NCBI GenBank assembly: GCA_030849965.1
Contig: JAVDKL010000004.1
Location: forward strand, 372,001 to 436,000
DNA length: 64,000 nt
Reading direction: 5' to 3'
DNA from: Schauerella fraxinea
Lineage (GTDB): Bacteria; Pseudomonadota; Gammaproteobacteria; Burkholderiales; Burkholderiaceae_B
This document shows positions 16,819-24,696 of the stretch, piece after piece. The stretch's first letter is position 1. Each line of letters begins with the position of its first letter. The position numbers and the translations under genes were made by a program. The notes under the pieces were generated by a model, which had not been told where the DNA came from, did not search any database, and saw only the letters and a list, made by a program, of their open reading frames with translations.

Positions 16819-18863
16819 GCGGAGTTCACGCCTCGCAGGACACCGACCGGCATCGGATAAATCTCCCGCTCCATCACGACGCTCGTCGCCCCCAACGGTC
16901 CCAGCTCGATATCCACGCGGCGGCCGCTTTGCGTGGCGGTGCTGATCAAACGCCGGCTCAGAAGGTCGGCAAGAGCGGGATCCTCGACGGCGCAAATGAT
17001 TTGTCGCCCATCGGAACGCAGGGCCGCAAGCACCTCGACGAGGTGAAGCGCTCTGAAGTCATCAATGTGTTGTACGGGATCGTCCAACAGGAGCGATCGC
17101 AGCGGCGTCCATGAGCGAGCCAGATGGACGGACAGCAGAAACGCGAGACCTGCTGCGCGGCGCTGGCCACTGCTGAAGACAAACTGGGGATTCAGGCCGT
17201 CGCCCACCTTCAGGCTCAGGAACCGGCGGACGTCACCGCGGATGCTGTAGTCGATCGTGCGCCAGTCGGCGTGAGGACGCAGGCGCTGATATAGTTCGTT
17301 GAGCAAGGGGCTGATTTGGGCGAGCCGCTCGTCAATGATCTCTGCGCTCACACGCCTAACTGACCGCTCGATTTCCCGGGCCGCCGTGACCGCACTTTGC
17401 GATTGGCCAACCGTCCGTGCCATTTTCTCGATCTCATCACGCAGCACCGCGATATTACTTTCGACCGATGACATCCGTGAAACTGCCTGCGACGCCTCCA
17501 GCACCAGCAGCGCTCGCTCAAGGTCGATCAGCCGGTCACGTTCAGATGCCACGGCCAGCTCAAGGGCTTCCGGGTCTTGGATATGGGCGTGATCGAGCCT
17601 CCATTGGTCATAGAACTCTACATGCGCCGCTTCCTGCGCCCGCAGCTTTCGCAGATCGTCCGCATGGGCCTGAACCGTGGCGGCGGTCTTTTGCAGTGTG
17701 AGGCCCGGCTCGCGCGCATTCGCTTTTGCGTTCGTGAGATCATCGCGGGCGGCCTGAACACCTGACGAGAGCGACGCGACCCTTGTTCGTGCTATTGCGA
17801 GACCGGCCGCAAATTCCTCGGAGGTACGATGAGCCGCACACAGCGGGCAGCGGTCGTCGTGCAAACCCAGGCTCTCGCCGTGCTCGACCAGAAGTGCGAG
17901 CGAGGCCGCGACCGCATCCATTTCTTCTTCTCGTGCGAGACGCCGCTCGGCGTCCGAGACTGCTTTTTGTGCCGCTTCATTCTCTCGCTGGGCCGCCTCA
18001 TGCGCGGCGGCCGCCGCGGCGCGGGCGGCAACAGCATCCGGATGGTTATAGACGTCCTGGGTGGCTGCCATATCGCGACCGAGTTGGACTGCCTCGCTCA
18101 TGCGCCCCAACTTGGCGCGCCCGTTCGCGAGAACAGCCCGCGCTGCAGCTAGTTGTGCGGTCAGCTCCGGTGGCGCATCAGGCGTTGCAGCAGCGACGAC
18201 TTGCAGGGCCGAGGAAACGTCGCCAGATCGGGTCAGAGCAGTCTGTAGCTCTGACTGCTGTGTGAGCCGATCGGCCAGCCGCGCGCGAGCCGCCTCATAG
18301 GCGGTTTCATCCTTGGTGTGATTGGCTTCGGCAGCGGCGACAACTTCCTTTGCCCTGCTACCGGCTTCGGAGCCTTCCATCGCACCAAGCGCGGCACGGA
18401 CGAGGTCAAAACGCTCTGTTTCGGTGAGGTCCAAACTAAGTGCAGCGATCCGCTCGTCGCGGATGATTGACGTGCGGGTGAGCTGCTTGAGTGCGTTATC
18501 AGGCACTGGCCCGCTACACAACGCAGCTTCTATTTCTTCCGGAGAACGATCGCACCCGGCTTCTCGCGTCCGCGTGATCGTAAATGGCTTGCCGTCGTCA
18601 TCGACGAACGATGCGTTGACGTAATGCGCATCGGGCACACCTTCACCGCGCCACCACAAGTAATCGCTCAGGCTTTCCTTGGCGGCCTTCTCAACAGAAT
18701 ATTTGTCGATGGAGCCCGTGATGGCGAACTCTACGGCATCACAGACCGTGCTCTTGCCCACGCCGTTACGGCCAGTAATGACCGTGAAGCCACGACCAAA
18801 GGTTATCCGGGCGACATCCCTGAACCCGCGGAAACCACATATCTCGACGAAATCCAGCCTCAT
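16815..18863 (-). CDS. Rad50/SMC-like ATPase with zinc hook
   Basis: A 682-residue ATPase: Walker A GRNGVGKS (31-38), two alanine-rich coiled-coil arms, a CPLC zinc hook at 339-342, ABC signature SSGQ (564-567) and Walker B LLLDDP (591-596). 'GFRGF' at the N-terminus is typical of RecF/Rad50 heads. It is shorter than true Rad50 and has no Mre11 partner nearby, as in many defence-associated SMC-like proteins. It overlaps both neighbours by 4 bp (ATGA), so it is a core part of the five-gene operon. The likely role is sensing or clamping DNA, with the SIR2 and STAND-nuclease proteins as effectors; that division of labour is inference. Confidence 0.82.
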   Translation of the reverse strand: MRLDFVEICGFRGFRDVARITFGRGFTVITGRNGVGKSTVCDAVEFAITGSIDKYSVEKAAKESLSDYLWWRGEGVPDAHYVNASFVDDDGKPFTITRTREAGCDRSPEEIEAALCSGPVPDNALKQLTRTSIIRDERIAALSLDLTETERFDLVRAALGAMEGSEAGSRAKEVVAAAEANHTKDETAYEAARARLADRLTQQSELQTALTRSGDVSSALQVVAAATPDAPPELTAQLAAARAVLANGRAKLGRMSEAVQLGRDMAATQDVYNHPDAVAARAAAAAAHEAAQRENEAAQKAVSDAERRLAREEEMDAVAASLALLVEHGESLGLHDDRCPLCAAHRTSEEFAAGLAIARTRVASLSSGVQAARDDLTNAKANAREPGLTLQKTAATVQAHADDLRKLRAQEAAHVEFYDQWRLDHAHIQDPEALELAVASERDRLIDLERALLVLEASQAVSRMSSVESNIAVLRDEIEKMARTVGQSQSAVTAAREIERSVRRVSAEIIDERLAQISPLLNELYQRLRPHADWRTIDYSIRGDVRRFLSLKVGDGLNPQFVFSSGQRRAAGLAFLLSVHLARSWTPLRSLLLDDPVQHIDDFRALHLVEVLAALRSDGRQIICAVEDPALADLLSRRLISTATQSGRRVDIELGPLGATSVVMEREIYPMPVGVLRGVNSA

Positions 18864-19393
18864 GATTTCGCTCCCAAGATGCGAGCGACGTCCGCTGGCG
18901 TGGTTTCATTGAGGAAGGCTGTAACACCATCGGGGGAGATTTCTTTGAGCCTGGTGCGCAGTCTCGTTTCGAAGTTGGCGGCGCCGAGTAATGGCTTTGA
19001 TCGAATGGATAGCAGCGACAGCAAAGCCATCTCGATGTCATCGGCCGTTCTGATCGAGGCTCGCGCTATCTTTCGGGTCAGCGAGAAGTCTTCTTCAATG
19101 CGTTCAATTTCGCGGCCCCTGCGCGCATCTGAATCCTCGGTGAGGAAGAGGGAATAGACGTTCCACGCCTTGGCACCAGCGCTGCGCAGGAATGTCGCGT
19201 GTCGAGCCAGCGCGAGCTTCTGCCGTTCCTCCCACGAACCAAGGAGCGCATCTGCCGTGTCGAAGACATGCACAAAACCCATGAGCGCAGCACTCTCAAA
19301 GCATGTCACCGGCCCTGACGGCCCGGTCCATGTCCAGGTGTCATACTGGGCATCGCGAAGAAGGATTTCAGATTGGATGTAGATGTCCATCAT
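18860..19393 (-). CDS. Hypothetical 177-aa partner of the Rad50-like ATPase
   Basis: Start chosen at ATG 19393, overlapping the SIR2 stop as ATGA (a second ATG follows at once). The protein has no catalytic motif I recognise. Its middle is a conserved-looking helical block, 'KAWNVYSLFLTED', then 'IERIEEDFSLTRKIARASI' and 'DIEMALLSLLSI'. A small helical protein fixed between a sensor gene and an SMC-like ATPase behaves, by position, like the middle components of ABC-3C systems, but I cannot assign it to a numbered MC family. It could be an adaptor linking ATPase and NADase. Confidence 0.72.
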   Translation of the reverse strand: MMDIYIQSEILLRDAQYDTWTWTGPSGPVTCFESAALMGFVHVFDTADALLGSWEERQKLALARHATFLRSAGAKAWNVYSLFLTEDSDARRGREIERIEEDFSLTRKIARASIRTADDIEMALLSLLSIRSKPLLGAANFETRLRTRLKEISPDGVTAFLNETTPADVARILGAKS

Positions 19394-20709
19394 ATGCCCA
19401 ACGCAATTCTTGCCCCGGCGAGGTCGTACCATTCGCCACCCGCATCTGGGCGGATGAGATCGCCAGCCCGTCCGCTACGAATGACATTGTCGGGCAAGCC
19501 CAGATCCGTCGCGCCGACTGCGACGACGATGTCGGCCCCCATTGCTGCCGGCGGCTCGATAAACCGCCTGCGCAGCGTGCCCAGCACTGTCTGCGCTCCA
19601 TTGACGACGCGGATGCTCCGGCCATTGAAGGCGTAGCCGTCTGCGCTTTGCACTGCCCCGGCCTGACGTAGCAACAAATGGAAGAAGCCAAGCGCCTCCG
19701 GATTCGCAGGACGTAGGAGCGTCGCAGGCTCCGCCGCTGAGACGCCTTCGGCATCCCGCCGCAGCCCGTACAAAGCCTCGCTATCGAAAGCCGCGACTTC
19801 GAGCCAAGCAGGATCACATTGAACGCCGGTGGTCTGCTCAAAAGCGGCCCGTCCGGCATCCAGCACCTGGCGAAGATAGTTGGATGAAAATGCCCGTCGC
19901 AACTCGTCGAGCGCTGCAGCGCCGGACTCCTGGACGTGTTCGAATTTCACGTTCTGAGCGTGGGAGATCTGCCAGAGCTGCGGCGCCTTTTGCTCAAGGG
20001 CGTTTGTCGGCGACAGGTCGATAACCGTGACGGATAGCGGCTGAACATCGATCAGGGCCTCACCGATCACCGCGTTGAGGTATTCCCAATCCGACCAAAA
20101 ACCGACGACGAGAACATCCTTTTGTCGGATGTTGGCGGCCATCCAGACCTTACTACGAGCGATGCGTGCTGAAATCGTCGGATCGTCGAGCTGTGATGGA
20201 GCCCAGACCGTGGAGGGACGATCTCGGTGGGCGCAGCCGTGAAACTTCAGCAGCGGTGCCTGTCGCACGGTGTCGGCATTGGCTTCGTCCCCATCGAGCG
20301 AACCACGAAAGTCGGCACCATAGTCCCAGGCGCGTCGCTCAATCAGCGTGTCGTAGTTGCTCGATATGCCGGCTACGGCGGCACGTGTGATGAGGAAATC
20401 TGCGATGGCGGCATGCCCCGTGTTCGAAGGCCGAACAAAAGACGACCATGGGACGAGGTGCTCGATGAAGACAGATTGCAATGTGTTGAGGCCAGCGAAG
20501 TGCTCTGCTAGCGCCTCTAGGTTCTCGCGGAGTCCCGCGTCGCAATTGGGGTCAGACTCAAGTCGGTACTTGTCGTAGCAACGCTCCGCTACGGCTCGCG
20601 CGGATGGGAGGCTGCTGGGAGGCGCCATCGAAAGTCCGGCCCCGCAGACCACCAAGAGGCGGCCTGCGTTCATGGATGCCAGTAGTCGAGCAATCGTTTG
20701 CGGAGTCAA
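19390..20709 (-). CDS. SIR2-like NADase, first gene of the five-gene candidate system
   Basis: A 439-residue protein with an N-terminal SIR2 domain: 'VVCGAGLSMAPPSSLPS' with GAGLS at 23-27, 'ISSNYDTLIE' with N118/D120, and 'PLLKFHGC' with H157. These are the NAD-binding and catalytic positions of defence SIR2 proteins, which deplete NAD+ on infection. The C-terminal 200 residues are not recognised and could be a sensor or interaction domain. The start is TTG 20709, coupled as TTGA to the stop of the upstream leader ORF. An internal ATG (20673) would shorten the conserved N-terminus by 12 residues. Sirtuin-like deacylase activity is the less likely alternative. Confidence 0.85.
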   Translation of the reverse strand: MTPQTIARLLASMNAGRLLVVCGAGLSMAPPSSLPSARAVAERCYDKYRLESDPNCDAGLRENLEALAEHFAGLNTLQSVFIEHLVPWSSFVRPSNTGHAAIADFLITRAAVAGISSNYDTLIERRAWDYGADFRGSLDGDEANADTVRQAPLLKFHGCAHRDRPSTVWAPSQLDDPTISARIARSKVWMAANIRQKDVLVVGFWSDWEYLNAVIGEALIDVQPLSVTVIDLSPTNALEQKAPQLWQISHAQNVKFEHVQESGAAALDELRRAFSSNYLRQVLDAGRAAFEQTTGVQCDPAWLEVAAFDSEALYGLRRDAEGVSAAEPATLLRPANPEALGFFHLLLRQAGAVQSADGYAFNGRSIRVVNGAQTVLGTLRRRFIEPPAAMGADIVVAVGATDLGLPDNVIRSGRAGDLIRPDAGGEWYDLAGARIALGI

Positions 20710-21083
20710 GCGGCCCTCCGTTTATCGCCAAAACACCCAGCAGGCAGATGCGCCTCCGCATGAAGCGCGGTCGCCTTCTCCCAGAAGGTGCGCCGCGCTG
20801 ACAGCACGGTGACGCTGGCGTCGGGATTGGCAAAGAAGTCCGGATATCGAGATCCCGTTGCCAGCGCATCAATCTGCCAACGGTGCGGCTTAAAAAAAGG
20901 CAGATCGGGCGTCAGGACCAACTGAACTTGCCCGTGTACCTGATCGGTTTCGTTGATCAGCCAGAGGTCCCGGAGCAGCGGAACTGCATTCTGAAAGTCC
21001 GCCAGGCTCGATTTGGCGATCAGTGTTGCGTCGATCTTCAGTTCGGCAGTGGCGGCCGAACCCTGCGGTTTTGTCTCGTCCAT
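20706..21083 (-). pseudogene. Chimeric leader ORF: helicase-like N-terminus joined to an AbiEii nucleotidyltransferase fragment
   Basis: A 125-residue ORF from ATG 21083 with the same CAGGGG Shine-Dalgarno as the copy-1 leader. Residues 1-78 are homologous to the leader at 8469-8228. At 'SRYP' (about 20852) it switches to 'PDASVTVLSARRTFWEKAT' and 'ALHAEAHLPAGCF', a segment typical of the C-terminal part of large AbiEii nucleotidyltransferases and unlike the toxins in this window. So two gene fragments were joined in frame by recombination. Its stop overlaps the TTG start of the SIR2 gene, making it the translational lead-in to the five-gene operon. Confidence 0.65.
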
Positions 21084-21105
21084 GGAATCCCCTGTAGTGC
21101 CCCGC

Positions 21106-21131
21106 CGTAACACGCATTACGCCCCGTTACG
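21106..21131. promoter_or_regulatory. CGTAA-type inverted repeat in the leader promoter (copy 2)
   Basis: CGTAA (21106-21110), a 6-bp spacer, TTACG (21117-21121) and a third TTACG (21127-21131), placed as in copy 1 upstream of the minus-strand leader ATG. The palindrome is one base pair per arm weaker than in copy 1. Confidence 0.45.
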
Positions 21132-21223
21132 CCCTGCCAAGATATTAGCGCTAGTTGCCAGACATTCGGCAGGGAGGAGCCATGGCAGCGCGGGAGGTAG
21201 ATCGAGGCCGGCGGATCCGGTTC

Positions 21224-21269
21224 TTGCAGGTCAGGGCAGGTAGGGGTAATTTGTCAAAAATATCAGACA
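21224..21269 (+). promoter_or_regulatory. Promoter and overlapping operator of toxin-antitoxin copy 2 (TGTC-N10-GACA)
   Basis: TTGCAG (21224-21229), 17-bp spacer, TAATTT (21247-21252). The dyad TGTC (21252-21255), AAAAATATCA, GACA (21266-21269) overlaps the -10 box. The arms differ from copy 1 (TGTA/TACA) by matched changes on both sides although the two antitoxins are identical. Confidence 0.65.
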
Positions 21270-21291
21270 CTTTAGTTGTTTGCTATCTGCC

Positions 21292-21783
21292 ATGAACCTC
21301 ATCGATATCGGCCATGCCGTGCGGACCCGGCGCTCTGAGCTGGGCCTGTCCCAAGCGCAGTTGGCGCACCTGAGCGGCCTGTCTCGTCAGACCCTAGTCG
21401 GTCTGGAGAACGGCACCCTGAGCGATCTGGGAGTCAACCGGGTGGGCCAGGTCATGGCTGTGCTGGGCCTGGACAGTCCTAAGCTGGATACCCAGGCGCG
21501 GCGCAAGAAGCGTGGACTTTGGATGGCAGCCAAGACCGCCAGTGTCAGCTATGCCCAAGAACTGGCGCCCGAGACGCTGGAGCAAGCCCTGGCGAGTGGT
21601 GAAGTGCCTGCTTCATTTGCTCCGCACCTGACACATTTGCTGGATGAGGCGCCCGTGCCTGTCGTCGTGATGGCTGTGGAGGAGGCTGCCTCGCATACAC
21701 ACCAGCCGCCAAAGCAGGTCTGGCGCAACGTGGCGAAGCTGGCCGGATCGTTGTCCGTGCATCGTCGCGAGCTGTGGGCATGA
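21292..21783 (+). CDS. Xre-family HTH antitoxin, copy 2
   Basis: A 163-residue protein, identical from its ATG to the copy at 8679; only silent and upstream changes were seen. HTH at residues 4-55; the stop overlaps the toxin start as ATGA. Because the antitoxins are identical, either should neutralise either toxin and may repress both promoters despite the different operator arms. Divergent from the SIR2 operon leader, so autoregulation at this promoter could also affect the defence operon. Confidence 0.8.
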   Translation: MNLIDIGHAVRTRRSELGLSQAQLAHLSGLSRQTLVGLENGTLSDLGVNRVGQVMAVLGLDSPKLDTQARRKKRGLWMAAKTASVSYAQELAPETLEQALASGEVPASFAPHLTHLLDEAPVPVVVMAVEEAASHTHQPPKQVWRNVAKLAGSLSVHRRELWA

Positions 21784-22436
21784 AGTCCGGAGCATTGCCC
21801 AGCGGTCCCTGGGAGAAGCTGTTCCCGCGGGCGCTTGCACTGATTGACGAGATCAGTCGGTATGGCGGCATCACGGACCCGTTCTGGACGTTGGGTGGTG
21901 GAACGGTGCTGATGTTTCGGTACAGCCATCGACTGAGCAAAGACATCGACATCTTCGTGCCTGACCCCCAGTACCTCGGCTTTGTGTCGCCGCGATTGAG
22001 CGACACCGCTGCGGATTTGACGCAGGACTACACCGAGCAACCAGGTGCCTTCGTCAAACTGCAGTTTGAGGAGGGCGAGGTCGATTTCGTCGCTGCTCCC
22101 AATTTGCTGGACGATGCCTGGGATACATGGGATATCGGCGGTCGCGCAGTCAAAGTAGAGACTGCCGCTGAAATCATTGCCAAGAAGATGTACCGCCGCG
22201 GTGATCGGGTCACGGCGCGGGATCTTTTCGACTTTGCGCTCGTGATCGAGCGCGAGCCTCCGCAGCCTCTGGCAGCGACGCCATTCCTTCTACGCCATCG
22301 GGAGGCATTCCTGTCCCAGATCCGAGCGCCGCATGCCAGCTTGCGCGCCGCGTTCGAGGCCATCGCTACGCTGGAGTACACACCCAGCTTCGATCATTGC
22401 ATAGCCGTGGTCGGGGATTTTCTGGGCGAACTGTAG
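21780..22436 (+). CDS. AbiEii/AbiGii-family nucleotidyltransferase toxin, copy 2
   Basis: A 218-residue twin of the gene at 9167 with the same GG and DxD catalytic segment (37-60). Visible differences are a His-to-Arg near 'KKMYRRGD', PQPLAA for RQLLAA, and EAFLS for ETFQS in the C-terminal part, plus a V/I change near the end. No inactivating change is seen, so both toxins look functional. R2 follows within 30 bp of the stop. Confidence 0.82.
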   Translation: MKSGALPSGPWEKLFPRALALIDEISRYGGITDPFWTLGGGTVLMFRYSHRLSKDIDIFVPDPQYLGFVSPRLSDTAADLTQDYTEQPGAFVKLQFEEGEVDFVAAPNLLDDAWDTWDIGGRAVKVETAAEIIAKKMYRRGDRVTARDLFDFALVIEREPPQPLAATPFLLRHREAFLSQIRAPHASLRAAFEAIATLEYTPSFDHCIAVVGDFLGEL

Positions 22437-22463
22437 CCTCTTCGCACGTGGTCATTCCCCGTC

Positions 22464-22661
22464 GTATTGGAGAGCGCTAAGATGCATCCTGATCGACAAT
22501 GCACCCGAAAATGTCGACGCCGCGCAAATGGTTCCATAACCCGCGCCACCATTAAGCGCGCGATTTTGACGGTAGATGGCGACGGTATGGTTTGTGTCGA
22601 TCAAAAAAATCCCTTTAATCACATAGGCTTAAGAGGCCCGTTGATGACAGAGTGGGAGTGA
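22464..22661. repeat. 3' repeat R2 (about 200 bp)
   Basis: Near-identical to R1 and the closer relative of R3: R2 and R3 share the start 'TTGGAGAG' and the end 'TGGGAGTGA'. It marks the right end of block B. Confidence 0.75.
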
Positions 22662-22704
22662 ATCAGCCTGTCGCGAACACTGCTTTATTAGATTGACCGA
22701 CAAT

Positions 22705-22734
22705 GGGCCCACGTGATTGTGGGCTCTTTATTTT
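22705..22734 (+). terminator. Rho-independent terminator-like hairpin
   Basis: GCCCAC (22707-22712), 6-nt loop, GTGGGC (22719-22724), then TCTTTATTTT. It lies about 270 bp after the copy-2 toxin gene and would end plus-strand transcription before block C. Confidence 0.55.
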
Positions 22735-23690
22735 GCGCGTTATCTGTCTGATTTCCAGCGGTTGAAAAATTCTGAATTTGGGTGGTGTTGGGCGATGGTG
22801 GTGTTCCTATACTCAGGATCGTTCAGAGATTCAGGCTGGGGATGGGCGCAGGAGCTCGCGAAATTCGCCTGCAGACGTAAACATTTTTGTCTGTTGGACA
22901 AAGCCGTGGTTGTGTATTTTATGTTGTTCAGTTGAACAAATCAGGATGTATTTTTTTTGCAAACCGTTGATGAGGTTGTTCGGTAACGTAGGCAAGTTGT
23001 AGTCTGCACGTGTCAGTGGACGTTCTACGCTGACAAGCTGTCTGCATCGCCAAATAGCTTTCCTTGTGCGCGCCAATTCTGCCTTTTTTCGACCTTGCGA
23101 AGCATGTGCTAGGGATTGGGTTATAAATCCGATTCTGCGGACTCAATAAAATGTTCATTCTGCTTGCTCGGATGCCTTGAACTTCGGACGAGGTCGGGGG
23201 GGCAATCTTAGAGGGAACGGTGCCACACGATGAGTTTGCACAATGTTCGTTAGCGCTCAAGTGGTGTGTTACATGATGAGGTTGCAATTCGACGCACAGT
23301 AGTCCGTTTGCTCTTGCATTCCGTCCGAACCCAATTGTTCCTCATAAGGGCATGGAGATAGCTGTGTACCTCAGGCTCCAGATAAGCCGTTATGCACTGA
23401 TACTATTCGTCAGAACAAATCTTTGGATAAGTAGAGGCGTCATGCATATTGAAAATTCTGGAACCTAACGCTTGGATGCTGCAGATTTGATTTGCCCGTG
23501 AGCATCGCTCGCGGCCGAGTTGCTAGAAGGTGATAGCTGTCGATACGGCTGACTCGTAAGCACCGGCGAAGTTACTCGCCGAGCAGACTACTCTGATCAA
23601 TCGGAAACGAACTTGCATCGTTCACCGCAAGGCTGCCGGCAGATCACGGCATGGTCTTGTCGGACTACTTGGTGAGCACAAAAAGAGAAC
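22735..23690. other. About 950-bp AT-richer gap with no supported gene
   Basis: Only short ORFs without family features are present on both strands. The stretch is visibly more AT-rich than its surroundings (22,900-23,460) and could hold the promoter of block C or an undetected RNA. I saw no tRNA cloverleaf, repeat array or obvious hairpin besides the terminator at its left edge. Confidence 0.5.
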
Positions 23691-24686
23691 ATGATGGCCA
23701 GGATGTGGATGGTACGCGGTGAGAGTGGCAGTCTGTACGAGGCTTTTCGGGAGCGCGGCGTTGCAGCCGTGGGATGGAATCAGCTAGCCGCACATGCCAA
23801 GCCTGGAATCGGACGTAAACAGTTGAGAGCTCTGTACCAGTCCATCGAGCCCCAGGCAAGGCAGGGAACCGTTATCTCGGGCGCATCTCAAGTCTGGCGG
23901 TTCGTAAATGACATCCAGGATGGCGATTGGATCATCACCTATTCGCCCGCTAATCGACTGTACTCAATTGGCAAGGTCGCCGGTCCGGCCGAGCACCACC
24001 CCGACTGGGGTGAGCAAGGCATGCCGCTGGTGCGCAAGGTGCAGTGGCAAGGGCAGGAACTGCCGCGCGACAGCTTGGGCACCAGCAGCAAGAACAGCCT
24101 GGGTTCGACACTGACCCTCTTCGAGGTACCGCCCAGCGCGGCAGCCGAAGTGTTGGCCGCACTGAAGGGCAAACCGGCGCCGGCAGCGGAAGAGGATGCT
24201 GAGGATGTCATCGCCGATCCACTGGCCAACATTGAGTCTCAGGCGCTGGAACGCATCAAGGATCGGGTCAACGAACTGGAGTGGGACGACATGCAGCAGT
24301 TGGTCGCCGGTATTCTGCGCGCCATGGGCTACAAGACCCAAGTCTCTCCGCCTGGCTCCGACCGTGGGAAGGACATCGTGGCGTCGCCGGACGGCTTCGG
24401 TTTTGAACACCCGCGCATCGTCGTAGAGGTCAAGCATCGCAAGGGACAGATGGGTAGCCAGGAAATCCGCAGCTTCCTTGGCGGTCGCCACAAGGATGAT
24501 CGCGGGCTGTATGTCAGTACTGGCGGTTTCACTAAGGATGCTCAATACGAAGCCGACCGCGCTTCCATACCGCTGGCGATGTGGACACTGGATCATGTGG
24601 TCCGCGCATTAGTCGAGCATTACGACGCGACCGACTCTGAAACTAAACGAATTGTTCCGTTGAAGCGGCTGTATTGGCCAGCGTGA
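23691..24686 (+). CDS. EVE-like-Mrr fusion, predicted modification-dependent (type IV) restriction endonuclease
   Basis: A 331-residue protein. The N-terminal 160 residues ('MWMVRGESGSLYEAFRERGV', 'AAVGWNQL', 'DIQDGDWIITY', 'YSIGKVAG') resemble the EVE/PUA-like domains that read modified bases. The C-terminal 140 residues are an Mrr nuclease: 'DDMQQLVAGILRAMGY', 'GSDRGKDI' with D228, and VEVKH with E246/K248. Such fusions cut DNA carrying modified cytosines. The start is ATG 23691; in-frame ATGs at 23703 and 23709 would shorten only a weakly conserved tip. It stands alone upstream of the type I genes on the same strand and may complement them against phages with modified genomes. Confidence 0.75.
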   Translation: MMARMWMVRGESGSLYEAFRERGVAAVGWNQLAAHAKPGIGRKQLRALYQSIEPQARQGTVISGASQVWRFVNDIQDGDWIITYSPANRLYSIGKVAGPAEHHPDWGEQGMPLVRKVQWQGQELPRDSLGTSSKNSLGSTLTLFEVPPSAAAEVLAALKGKPAPAAEEDAEDVIADPLANIESQALERIKDRVNELEWDDMQQLVAGILRAMGYKTQVSPPGSDRGKDIVASPDGFGFEHPRIVVEVKHRKGQMGSQEIRSFLGGRHKDDRGLYVSTGGFTKDAQYEADRASIPLAMWTLDHVVRALVEHYDATDSETKRIVPLKRLYWPA

Positions 24687-24696
24687 GTTAGTTTGG

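Larger units (their letters stand above)
20852..22661. repeat. Direct repeat DR2: leader + toxin-antitoxin cassette + 3' repeat
   Basis: Second copy of the roughly 1.8-kb repeat at 8228-10048, same orientation. It holds the shared part of the leader ORF, the bidirectional promoter region, the HTH and nucleotidyltransferase genes, and the R2 3' repeat. Differences concentrate in the leader/promoter part and at the 3' end of the toxin. Confidence 0.9.
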
